Source: Pyrinomonadaceae bacterium (GTDB lineage Bacteria > Acidobacteriota > Blastocatellia > Pyrinomonadales > Pyrinomonadaceae). Taken from it: DNA of 46,161 nt. This document shows positions 16,362 through 24,116 of the stretch, one piece after another (position 1 is the first letter of the stretch; every line of letters begins with the position of its first letter). Where the stretch lies: contig JALHNX010000019.1 of the NCBI GenBank assembly GCA_022843305.1, positions 1 to 46,161 on the forward strand, read 5' to 3'. Position numbers and translations under genes: made by a program. Under the pieces are notes generated by a model. The model searched no databases, was not told the origin of the DNA, and saw only the letters and a program-made list of their open reading frames with translations.

Positions 16362-17729
16362 TTAACCGTCCGATTTCCCTTTTTCCGCATTGATTCCCAA
16401 ATTTTTCATCCTTCGATATAGATGACTGCGGTCAACGCCCATCGAATCGGCGGCTTTTGAAACATTGCCGTCAAATTCGGCGAGTTTGTATAGGATAAAT
16501 TCGCGCTGGTATGCGTCGGTCGCGTCTTTGAATGACGGGAAACGAAAGCTCGACGCGGGCGATTCTGCGATGATGTTGAATTTCGGCAAATCGTCGGCTT
16601 CGATTTTTTGCTTTTCAACCATAATGACGACGCGCTCGATCGTGTTTTTGAGTTCGCGGACGTTGCCGAGCCACGCGTAATTTTGCAGAGCTTCGATTGA
16701 CTCGGGCGAAAATTCTTTGAGTTTTTTGCCGTAGGAAAGCGAAAATTTGCGGTTGAAATGTTCGACCAGCGCGGGAACGTCTTCCAAACGCTCACGAAGC
16801 GGCGGAATCTGAAACGGAATGACATTCAGACGATAAAACAGATCGGCGCGGAAATCTCCGTTTTCGATCAAACCCGAAAGCGGTTTGTTGGTCGCGCTAA
16901 TCACGCGCACGTCAACTTTCAACGGCGTATTACTGCCAATCGGTTCAAAGCGTTGTTCTTCCAAAACGCGGAGCATTTTTGCCTGCACACGGGGCGACAT
17001 ATCCCCGATTTCGTCGAGAAAAAGCGTCGCGCCGTCGGCGATCTCGAACTTCCCTTTCTTCGCCGAAGTCGCGCCGGAAAACGCGCCTTTGGTATGTCCG
17101 AAAAGTTCCGATTCGACCAAATCCTCAGGGATCGCGGCGGAATTTATTTCGACAAACGGCGCGTTTTTCCGCCTCGACTGCGCGTGAATTGCCCGTGCAA
17201 CGAGTTCTTTGCCGGTTCCCGATTCGCCCGAAATTAGAACGCGCCCGTCGGTCGGCGCGACGATTGAAATTTGTTTTCGTAACGCACGCATCGCAACGGA
17301 CGCGCCGACCATCTCGTATTCGTGGCTTAACTGCTCAGTCAGTTGCGCATTGACGCGCTCCAAATCTCTCTGTTTGATCGCATTGCGAACGGTCAAAACG
17401 GTTTTTTCCAAACTCAGAGGCTTTTCGATAAAATCAAACGCGCCGAGCTTGGTCGCGTTGACCGCAGTTTCGATATTGCCGTGACCGGAAATCATCACAA
17501 CGGCTGAATCGTTCCCGTTTTCGCGCAGTTTTTTCAAAGTTTCAAGTCCGTCAATCCCGTCGCCGAGCCAAATATCGAGCAAAATACAGCCAAAATGCGC
17601 CCGCTCGACTGCTTTTAGACAATCCTCGCCGCTCACGACGGTTTCGACCTCGAAACCTTCGTCCTCCAAAACCCCGCGCAAAGTTTCACGGATTCCGCGC
17701 TCATCATCTACGATTAAAATTGAGTTCAT
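16362..17729 (-). CDS. NtrX-like sigma54-dependent response regulator
   Basis: The 455-aa regulator has a receiver domain (SILIVDDERGIRETL; phosphoacceptor Asp in ILLDIWLGDGIDG), an AAA+ domain with Walker A GESGTGKE and Walker B LFLDEIGDMS, and a C-terminal Fis-type helix-turn-helix (GNVSKAADSMGVDRSHLYRRM). It should activate sigma54 promoters when phosphorylated by the kinase encoded upstream. The sigma54-contact loop reads GAFSGA instead of the usual GAFTGA. It overlaps the small membrane-protein gene by four bases (ATGA), so the three genes form one operon. Confidence 0.92.
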   Translation of the reverse strand: MNSILIVDDERGIRETLRGVLEDEGFEVETVVSGEDCLKAVERAHFGCILLDIWLGDGIDGLETLKKLRENGNDSAVVMISGHGNIETAVNATKLGAFDFIEKPLSLEKTVLTVRNAIKQRDLERVNAQLTEQLSHEYEMVGASVAMRALRKQISIVAPTDGRVLISGESGTGKELVARAIHAQSRRKNAPFVEINSAAIPEDLVESELFGHTKGAFSGATSAKKGKFEIADGATLFLDEIGDMSPRVQAKMLRVLEEQRFEPIGSNTPLKVDVRVISATNKPLSGLIENGDFRADLFYRLNVIPFQIPPLRERLEDVPALVEHFNRKFSLSYGKKLKEFSPESIEALQNYAWLGNVRELKNTIERVVIMVEKQKIEADDLPKFNIIAESPASSFRFPSFKDATDAYQREFILYKLAEFDGNVSKAADSMGVDRSHLYRRMKNLGINAEKGKSDG

Positions 17730-18226
17730 TTCGATTTTATAAAAGCAAAAAGTGCGGTGATTATTTGGCGAATCGGACTTATCAATAAATAAAGACTGGC
17801 GAAAAACTCAAAACTGTAATCTGCATACAAAAAGATTTTCGGGTAATGATGCATTCCGAAATTTATTTCGGATGCAGGTTTGAAAAAACTACCATATAAC
17901 ATAAATCTGGTAACGGTAAAAAAGCCTAAAAGCGTTAATAAGCTCATCACCCAAAATGTTTGAGCAATCCAAAAACTTTTTCTGGAATCGAAAAATAATG
18001 ATGAAAATCTAAGCGCGAATATTACCCCGACTAAAATGTGAAAAATGATCGAAACCAAAATTTTATTCCCATTATGGTTCAAAGCATCCGGATTATAGGA
18101 AACAGCATAAAAAATATGCCAGCAGCTTAAAAAAGCGAATAGTGAAACTATAAAAGTTCCCAATTGTGAAACAAACCGCGTTTCATTGACAAGTTTTTGA
18201 TATTCTTCAAGCCATTTGGCAAACAT
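17726..18226 (-). CDS. Four-TM protein between the kinase and regulator genes
   Basis: The 166-aa product begins MFAKWLEEYQKL and has about four hydrophobic segments: FIVSLFAFLSCWHIFYAV, ILVSIIFHILVGVIFALRF, FWIAQTFWVMSLLTLLGFF and FEFFASLYLLISP. The family is not recognised. GAGGTG upstream supports the ATG at 18226. It starts 8 nt after the kinase stop and overlaps the regulator start by four bases. That coupling suggests a role in the same signalling system, for example as a sensor or modulator of the kinase. This is inference. Confidence 0.72.
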   Translation of the reverse strand: MFAKWLEEYQKLVNETRFVSQLGTFIVSLFAFLSCWHIFYAVSYNPDALNHNGNKILVSIIFHILVGVIFALRFSSLFFDSRKSFWIAQTFWVMSLLTLLGFFTVTRFMLYGSFFKPASEINFGMHHYPKIFLYADYSFEFFASLYLLISPIRQIITALFAFIKSK

Positions 18227-18234
18227 ATTGCACC

Positions 18235-20487
18235 TCAAACAATCACAGGTAATTCTACAATAAATTTCGCGCCGCGCGGAGAATTGTTGACGGCTTTTAT
18301 CTTGCCGCGATGTTCGGAGACGATTCTTTGGACGATCGCCAGCCCCAAGCCCGTGCCGCGTCCTTTGGTCGAAAAATAGGGCTGGAAAAGTTTCTGGAAA
18401 TCGGACGGCGGAATGCCGTTGCCGTTATCTGAAATTTCGGCGACGATCAGATCGCGCGCACGGTCGTAAAAGGTTTTCGCGAAAATTCGTTTGTCTTCCT
18501 GCGCCTTGTCGAAAGCCTCGATCGCGTTTTCGATGAGGTTGACGAAAACTCGCTTTAATTGTTCTTCGTCGATCATCGCGTTCGGCAGATTTTCGGCTAA
18601 ATCGAGTTCGATCTTCGCGGCGCGGTCTTCGTAAAGCGCGGCGGATTGGCGGATGATCTCGTTCAGATTTCCGCTTTCGAGCTTGACGTTCGGCAGCCGC
18701 GCAAAGCGTGAAAACTCGTCAACCATCGCCTTTAAACTGTTGACTTCGCGCAAAATCGTTTCCGTTCCTTCTTTAATGACTTTGGCGGTTTGGTCTTGCG
18801 GCTTCAACCCGCCCGCTACCGCAGGCGGTTCTGACAAATTTGCCGCGTTGCCATTTTTCTCCTCTGCTCCTCTGCTCCTCTGCTCCTCTTCCTGTTGATT
18901 AACAAACCGTTTGGCGATCCGTTCCGCCGAAAGCTGGATCGGTGTCAGAGGATTTTTGATTTCGTGCGCCATTCTTCGCGCCACTTCCTGCCACGCCGAA
19001 GCGCGTTGCGCGGTGATAAGTTCCGATAAATCTTCGATAACGAGAACCACGCCGCTCGATTTACCGATCTGACGCGGCAGAGCCGTCGCCGTCAGAGCAA
19101 CCGGCAGATTTGCGTTCGTGTCCGCACCGCCGCTTGTGTTTTCGCGTTGCAGAACGGTTTGCTCGCTTGCCTGTCCGATTCGTTTAGCGCGATTTAAGAG
19201 TCTTTCCAGAACGATCCGGTTTTCTTCCGTCACAAGTTTTTCGAGTTCGAATCCAACGAAATTCGAGTCTTCGAGTCTTAGAATCTGGACGGCGGATTTG
19301 TTGATGGTCGTTACTTTATTTTGTGAATCAAACGAAATTACGCCCGTCGGCAGCGACTGCAAAACCGTTTCGATATAGCGGCGGCGTTCTTCGAGTTCGG
19401 CGGAATTTTCTTCGAGTTTGGCGGACATCTGGTTGAACGATTCGACCAGCAGCGCAAGTTCGTCTTCGGCTAAAACCTCGACCCGATGACCGAAATTTCC
19501 CTGCGCGATCTTGTCCGCGCCTTCCGCCAGAGCCTTGATCGGCACGGTCAGACCGCGCGCGATGTAAAGCGCCGTCCAGCTCGACGCGAAGATCAGCAGA
19601 AACGTCAAAACGCCGAGCGTCGAAAGCCCGATCTGGCGCACCGTGATTTGACTTTGTTTGAGTTCTTCAAATTCATCCAAAGAGTTATCAACCATCCGGC
19701 TGACGCTTTGTTCGGCGTAAAAATCGGGAATAACAAGCAGTTTTCTGCCGTCGGAAAACTGCGCGACCGACGCGTCAAATCCGCGGCTGTCGAGCAAAAC
19801 GGGTTCGTCCGTGCGACCGTTGCGGACTGTTTCGAGAATTTTATCAACTTCGTCTTTTTGTTCGCCGGAAATGTCTTTCTTGTAGAAAGCGATGGTTTTA
19901 TTCGTTTTTGAGAGAATCTCGATGTGCGTCAAATTTCCCGCTTCGGCGATGTGCTGCAGCTCCTCGTTTGTAAAATCACGCTTATCCAAACTGACGGCAA
20001 GCATCTGCGCCGTCTGGTTGAGTTTTTCGGCTTGCGATTTGATCGCCTGATTCTGCACTTCGCGGGCTTCGCGGATGACATTGCCGGGAATCGAGGTGAA
20101 CCAACGCTCCAACGCGCGGTTCAGAAACAGATACGAAAAACCCGCCATCGCAATGATCGGCAGAATGCTGACCGCGAAAAAATAAAGCCAGAGCCGCGTT
20201 TTGATCTTCGCGCCGAGCGTCAGTGAACGCCGTTCGCGGGCGAGTTTGATCAGATTTCTCAGCAGAATAAAGCCGAAAATAACGAACGCGAAAAAGTTCA
20301 AAGACGACAGCGCGTAAAGCAAAAGCGTGTCGTCGGCGGATTCGATCGAGAAGGTTTTCCAGAGATTCGACGATTGCAGAAGAACCAGAAGCGTCAGCAA
20401 AGCCAGCACGAATCCGCCCAAAAACCACGGCGCTTTTGTTTTTTTCGGTGTCGGTTTCGGCTCGCTCATCGCTTGCAAGTTTAACAT
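18235..20487 (-). CDS. NtrY-like membrane sensor histidine kinase
   Basis: The 750-aa kinase has two N-terminal TM segments (WFLGGFVLALLTLLVLL and LYALSSLNFFAFVIFGFILL), a third near residue 105, a periplasmic stretch, then another TM (LGVLTFLLIFASSWTALYI). HAMP (TVPIKALAEGADKIAQGNF), PAS (about 370-470), the phosphoacceptor helix RRMAHEIKNPLTPIQ and the ATPase domain (NLIENAIEAF, DNGNGI, GRGTGLGLAI) follow. It phosphorylates the NtrX-like regulator. Between the phosphoacceptor helix and ATPase domain, about 40 residues come from an 8-nt tandem repeat (EEEQRSRGAEE) and a REP element (SEPPAVAGGL). An alternative start is at 20469. Confidence 0.92.
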   Translation of the reverse strand: MLNLQAMSEPKPTPKKTKAPWFLGGFVLALLTLLVLLQSSNLWKTFSIESADDTLLLYALSSLNFFAFVIFGFILLRNLIKLARERRSLTLGAKIKTRLWLYFFAVSILPIIAMAGFSYLFLNRALERWFTSIPGNVIREAREVQNQAIKSQAEKLNQTAQMLAVSLDKRDFTNEELQHIAEAGNLTHIEILSKTNKTIAFYKKDISGEQKDEVDKILETVRNGRTDEPVLLDSRGFDASVAQFSDGRKLLVIPDFYAEQSVSRMVDNSLDEFEELKQSQITVRQIGLSTLGVLTFLLIFASSWTALYIARGLTVPIKALAEGADKIAQGNFGHRVEVLAEDELALLVESFNQMSAKLEENSAELEERRRYIETVLQSLPTGVISFDSQNKVTTINKSAVQILRLEDSNFVGFELEKLVTEENRIVLERLLNRAKRIGQASEQTVLQRENTSGGADTNANLPVALTATALPRQIGKSSGVVLVIEDLSELITAQRASAWQEVARRMAHEIKNPLTPIQLSAERIAKRFVNQQEEEQRSRGAEEKNGNAANLSEPPAVAGGLKPQDQTAKVIKEGTETILREVNSLKAMVDEFSRFARLPNVKLESGNLNEIIRQSAALYEDRAAKIELDLAENLPNAMIDEEQLKRVFVNLIENAIEAFDKAQEDKRIFAKTFYDRARDLIVAEISDNGNGIPPSDFQKLFQPYFSTKGRGTGLGLAIVQRIVSEHRGKIKAVNNSPRGAKFIVELPVIV
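18806..18835. repeat. REP-like palindrome, copy a, inside the kinase gene
   Basis: The 30-mer begins AACCCGCCCGCTACC and ends GCAGGCGGTTCTGAC. The core GCCCGC-TACC-GCAGGC forms a short hairpin. Copies b and c are at 21577-21606 and 21657-21685. In the kinase it is read in frame as SEPPAVAGGL. Confidence 0.85.
18859..18892. repeat. 8-nt tandem repeat CTCCTCTG inside the kinase gene
   Basis: About four copies of CTCCTCTG lie in the kinase reading frame and encode a Glu/Arg/Ser-rich stretch. Eight-nt units should shift frame with each gain or loss, so copy-number change would truncate the kinase before its ATPase domain unless three units changed together. Confidence 0.8.
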
Positions 20488-20609
20488 AAATCGGCGCGTT
20501 GTTCGTTACCGTTTTTTTTCCGAATCTTTCTGAAAAACGGTTAATCTTTTGCGATTTAATGTAAAATGCAGAATGTAAAATGCAGAATTATTTGCCTCCG
20601 GCGTGAATT

Positions 20610-21560
20610 ATGAATTTCAACACTATTTTTTTCAACGAATTCGGACGCGTCCGAAGCGGCTGGCGATTCGCCGCTTTCGTGATCTCGTTCTTTATCACGA
20701 CAATCGTTATTCTCGGCGCGGCGGTTGCCGTCCTGTCGGCTTTGCCCGCCGGTTTTACGCCTGACAGTTTGACGAGTTTCGTTTTGCAGTTCGGGATTTC
20801 GTTTGCGGTCGTGATGTTTTTCGGCTGGCTTTACGGGAGGATATTTGAAGATCTGCCGTTTCGCGCGCTCGGGTTTTGGCTGACGAAAGGCTGGTTTTTG
20901 AATCTGGTTTTGGGATTGATAATCGGCGCGGTGTCGCTCGCGCTCGCGGTGCTGATCGCTTATGTTTTCGGCGGTTTGACGTTTAGCCGGAACGATTCGG
21001 CGGGAATGGCGGCGATGCTTCTGACGCTCGGCACGACGCTCGTGATTTTTACTTTCGGCGCGGCGTTTGAAGAAGCCTTTCTGCGCGGTTACGCTCTGCA
21101 AACCTTTTCCCGCGCGAAATTAGCGGTCTTCGGAACGATTCTGACCTCGATGATTTTCGCCTCGCTGCATAACGCAAATCCGGGCGCGAATCCGTTTTCG
21201 TGGTTCAACACTTTTCTTGCCGGAATCTGGCTCGCGGTCGCCTATTTCAAAACGCGCGATCTGTGGTTTCCGTTCGGCATTCATCTAACGTGGAACTGGT
21301 TTCAAGGCGCGATCTTCGGCATCAGCGTGAGCGGTCTCGACCGGCTCGCGCCCGCGCCGCTGATGCGCGCGGCGGATTCGGGTCCGGCGTGGCTGACGGG
21401 CGGAAATTACGGGCTTGAAGGCGGCATCGCCTGCACCGCCGCGCTCGTTATTTCGACCGCTTTGATCTATTTTCTGCCGATTTCCAAACCTTCCGAGGAA
21501 ATGATCGCCTTTTCGAGCGAGGAAAAACCGATTGACCTCGAAAATAAAATCCAAACTTAA
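20610..21560 (+). CDS. CPBP family intramembrane metalloprotease
   Basis: The 316-aa polytopic protein has at least six hydrophobic segments. The family motifs are EEAFLRG in TFGAAFEEAFLRGYALQ (near residue 155), FASLHNANPG (near 193) and FGIHLTWNWFQG (near 228). They supply the Glu pair and histidines of the CAAX protease / bacteriocin-processing site. Bacterial relatives serve in bacteriocin self-immunity or prenyl-type processing, but no bacteriocin gene is near. Just upstream (about 20560-20590) ATGTAAA/ATGCAGA heptamers alternate. It is the only plus-strand gene between 16362 and the right edge. Confidence 0.88.
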   Translation: MNFNTIFFNEFGRVRSGWRFAAFVISFFITTIVILGAAVAVLSALPAGFTPDSLTSFVLQFGISFAVVMFFGWLYGRIFEDLPFRALGFWLTKGWFLNLVLGLIIGAVSLALAVLIAYVFGGLTFSRNDSAGMAAMLLTLGTTLVIFTFGAAFEEAFLRGYALQTFSRAKLAVFGTILTSMIFASLHNANPGANPFSWFNTFLAGIWLAVAYFKTRDLWFPFGIHLTWNWFQGAIFGISVSGLDRLAPAPLMRAADSGPAWLTGGNYGLEGGIACTAALVISTALIYFLPISKPSEEMIAFSSEEKPIDLENKIQT

Positions 21561-21576
21561 AATATGGCGGCGACAA

Positions 21577-21606
21577 GTCAGAACCATCTGCCGCAAGCGG
21601 ATGGTT
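21577..21606. repeat. REP-like palindrome, copy b
   Basis: GTCAGAACCATCTGCCGCAA and the following GCGGATGGTT form a self-complementary 30-mer. It is the inverse orientation of copies a and c, with changes in both stem arms that keep pairing (CATCTGC with GCGGATG). Copies b and c form an inverted pair around a 50-nt spacer, a BIME-like arrangement between the CPBP gene and the DUF1499 gene. Confidence 0.8.
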
Positions 21607-21656
21607 GAAGATAAGAAATTTGAATCTCGTTGTCAGCATTCGAGTTGTTGACGTTA

Positions 21657-21685
21657 AACCGCCCGCTACCGCAGGCGGTTCTGAC
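21657..21685. repeat. REP-like palindrome, copy c
   Basis: This copy is nearly identical to copy a (AACCGCCCGCTACC, then GCAGGCGGTTCTGAC). It overlaps the last codons and stop of the convergent DUF1499 gene, so the C-terminal residues of that protein are encoded by the repeat. Confidence 0.85.
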
Positions 21686-22127
21686 CTGTATCTAACTTTG
21701 CGTCGAGTGCTTCCAGAATCTTCAAAATGTGGCGGCGGTTTTCGCCAAAATCGCTTTTGCCGACACGCGATCTCGAATTGATATTGACGACAATTCCGCC
21801 TGCCGCGTCTTTGACGGCGATGATCTGCAGATCGTCGGTAAAGACGACGACCGGAACTTCCGCTTTGATGAGTGCGGCACTTTCGCTTTCCTCGGTTGCG
21901 ATATGTTTCCAGCTTCGCCCGTAAGTCGAAATCGTCGGAATGATTCTCCGGGCTTCGCCGGCGAAGGTTTCCAGATCGGTTTGATAACGACGCGTCCGCA
22001 TTTTTTCTTCCGCGTGATCGGGCGTGGTCGCGGCAATGTTTGTCGGGTAATAGATTCGCGCAATCAATAACAATCCGGCGAAAACAAAAACTGACGCGAT
22101 AATTCCGATGACGATTTTCTTTTTCAT
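21666..22127 (-). CDS. DUF1499 family membrane-anchored protein
   Basis: The 153-aa product has one N-terminal TM or signal anchor (IVIGIIASVFVFAGLLLIA). The DUF1499 signature follows: an IIPTISTYGRSWKHI segment, VVVFTDDLQIIAVKD, and the family's VVNINSRSRVGKSDFGENRRHI near the C terminus. Function of the family is unknown; it is usually described as an envelope protein. The last residues (TGQNRLR) come from REP copy c, so the native C terminus may have been replaced. It is convergent with the CPBP gene. Confidence 0.82.
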   Translation of the reverse strand: MKKKIVIGIIASVFVFAGLLLIARIYYPTNIAATTPDHAEEKMRTRRYQTDLETFAGEARRIIPTISTYGRSWKHIATEESESAALIKAEVPVVVFTDDLQIIAVKDAAGGIVVNINSRSRVGKSDFGENRRHILKILEALDAKLDTGQNRLR

Positions 22128-22168
22128 ATCCCGATAAATGATCTAATTTGACGGCGGCAAATATTCAA

Positions 22169-22211
22169 AAAAAGGCAAGGCTGATTTATTGTAAACCAGC
22201 CTTGCCTTTTT
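22169..22211. terminator. Terminator hairpin between two minus-strand genes
   Basis: AAAAAGGCAAGGCTG (22169-22183) pairs with CAGCCTTGCCTTTTT (22197-22211), a 15-bp stem with a 13-nt loop and A/T runs on both sides. It can act in either direction. Its likely job is to end the minus-strand gene at 22237-22959. Confidence 0.88.
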
Positions 22212-22236
22212 CTAAAATTTCCCTCGATTCGGATGA

Positions 22237-22959
22237 TTAAGGCGCGAGCCACGCGACAAATCGCAGCCACGGTTCGGAGACCATAACGACCGGACGAAGC
22301 AGAAACGCCGCGAACAACAGGAGACCGCCGACGGCGAAAACCTTATTGAATTTGCGATGTTTCGCCGTGAACCACGCGAAACACGCAACCGCGATTATTA
22401 GCGGAACGCCGAACGCCCACAGCATCGCATATTCAGCCGTGACGACCGGAATGCGAAACAGCGCGGCGGGCAGAAAGTTGATCGCCGTCAGAAGCATCAG
22501 GCTTTTATGTTCCGCCGGACGCTTGCGGAAATAGATCGCGCCCGCAAAGAGAATCACGAACAGAGTCATATCCGACACCGGAAGCAAAAAGAATCCGTGC
22601 GGGTCGGCTCCGGGCGGTGCGCTGCGGCGGACGAGCTGCGCGTCATATGCGGTTGCCATTCCGGTAATGACGACAAGCACCGCGAGCGCGATGCCCGCCA
22701 TTCCCATTGACATATGAAGCCGAATATTCTTCGTCCGAATAAGCGCGACCTGCGCGACGAAATAAATCACCCACGCCGACATAACGATGCCGTGCGCGTG
22801 AACCAGCGTGTTAGCGACGGGTTGGACATCGGCGAAAAACGCGCTGAAATAATAACTCTTGAAATAACCGATCAGAACCAGCAGCGGAAAACCGATTGCC
22901 GCCGTTAAAAATAAACTTTGGTCTGAAGGGCGTTTTATAATATTTGAATTGATTGCCAT
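22237..22959 (-). CDS. Polytopic membrane protein of unknown function
   Basis: The 240-aa product has about six or seven TM segments. Histidines lie in or next to membrane segments: TLVHAHGIVMSAWVIYFVAQ (near residue 52), IRLHMSMGMAG (near 80) and EHKSLMLLTAIN (near 150). This spacing resembles DUF2306/DUF420-type membrane proteins thought to hold heme, but I cannot assign it firmly. It sits alone between a terminator and nadC. Confidence 0.72.
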   Translation of the reverse strand: MAINSNIIKRPSDQSLFLTAAIGFPLLVLIGYFKSYYFSAFFADVQPVANTLVHAHGIVMSAWVIYFVAQVALIRTKNIRLHMSMGMAGIALAVLVVITGMATAYDAQLVRRSAPPGADPHGFFLLPVSDMTLFVILFAGAIYFRKRPAEHKSLMLLTAINFLPAALFRIPVVTAEYAMLWAFGVPLIIAVACFAWFTAKHRKFNKVFAVGGLLLFAAFLLRPVVMVSEPWLRFVAWLAP

Positions 22960-23026
22960 CTCAAACTTCCTCCGCTGTCTAACGCGAAAAAAAAGAATGA
23001 ATCGGTATCAATTAAAATAAAAAAAA

Positions 23027-23884
23027 TTAAATTGTCTGAATTTTGAAGGAAATATCTACGGCGCGCGCCGAGTGCGTAAGTTTGCCGACCGAAATTAAAT
23101 CAACGCCCGCTTCGGCGAACGAGCGCACACGGTCTAAATCCATTCCGCCCGAGGCTTCGATCAGCACATTCGGATTCATATTGCGCGACATTTCGACGAG
23201 TTTTGCGGCTTCTTCGGGCGTTTGGTTGTCGAGCATCACAATATCCGCGCCGGCTTCGACGGCTTCGCGCAATTGCGCCCAGTTAGAGATTTCGACCTCG
23301 ATCTTGTGCAGATGCCCGACCATTTTTTTCGCCAGCGTGACGGCTTCGGTAATGCCGCCCGCAAGCGCGATGTGGTTGTCTTTTATCAGAACGCCGTCGT
23401 CCAAACCGAGCCGGTGATTTTTGCCGCCGCCGACCGTGACCGCGTATTTTTCGAGCATTCTCAAGCCCGGTGTCGTCTTGCGCGTGTCCACGATCTGCGC
23501 GCCCGTGCCTTCGATGGCGTTGACGAATTGGCGCGTCAGCGTCGCAATGCCCGACATCCTTTGAATCAGATTGAGTGCGGTGCGTTCACCCGCCAGAAGC
23601 ACGTCGGCATAACCGCGCAAAATCGCAAAAACCGTCCCCGATTTAACCTCGTCGCCTTCATTGACGAGCGTTTCGAGTTCGGGCGAATCCTCGTCCAGAT
23701 GCACAAAGACCGCTTCGGCGACATCAAGCCCGCAGACGACCAAATCTTCCTTCGCCAGAAATTTTCCCTGCCCGCGCACATCCGGCGCGACCGTCGCCTG
23801 CGTCGTAATATCGCCGCGCCCCAAATCCTCGCTCAAAAACTCGGCGATGCTCGCCAAAATATAGCTGTTCTCAAAAAGATTCAT
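23027..23884 (-). CDS. nadC: Nicotinate-nucleotide pyrophosphorylase (carboxylating)
   Basis: NadC makes nicotinate mononucleotide from quinolinate and PRPP in de novo NAD synthesis. The 285-aa product has the family's LAEDLGRGDIT-like start (FLSEDLGRGDITTQ), GERTALNLIQRMSGIATLT, the substrate-binding DTRKTTPGLR, GGGKNHRLGLDDGVLIKDNH and IEASGGMDLDRV. Length matches. nadA and nadB are not in the window. Confidence 0.96.
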   Translation of the reverse strand: MNLFENSYILASIAEFLSEDLGRGDITTQATVAPDVRGQGKFLAKEDLVVCGLDVAEAVFVHLDEDSPELETLVNEGDEVKSGTVFAILRGYADVLLAGERTALNLIQRMSGIATLTRQFVNAIEGTGAQIVDTRKTTPGLRMLEKYAVTVGGGKNHRLGLDDGVLIKDNHIALAGGITEAVTLAKKMVGHLHKIEVEISNWAQLREAVEAGADIVMLDNQTPEEAAKLVEMSRNMNPNVLIEASGGMDLDRVRSFAEAGVDLISVGKLTHSARAVDISFKIQTI

Positions 23885-23948
23885 AAGAAGTTAAATTAGC
23901 ATATTTTCAATCGAATCGCAGATAAAATATTTCGGTAGTGTTTTAGAA

Positions 23949-24080
23949 TTTATGCTGATAAGAAAAAACTTTCGGAATAACTGATAACTGATAACTGATA
24001 GCTAAATGAAGAAAAAATTATCAGTTATTCGTTATTAGCTATGAGCTATTCCGAAAGTTAAAAAAATCACTCAGCATAAA
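23949..24080. repeat. Long inverted repeat with ATAACTG units
   Basis: TTTATGCTGA (23949-23958) is mirrored by TCAGCATAAA (24071-24080), and ACTTTCGGAATA by TATTCCGAAAGT (24047-24058). Inside are three ATAACTG copies facing TATCAGTTATTCGTTAT. Transcribed, it would be a hairpin of about 130 nt. It separates valS from nadC. Confidence 0.85.
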
Positions 24081-24116
24081 TATGAAACACCACCGGCTTT
24101 TTTACTTAATTTCATA

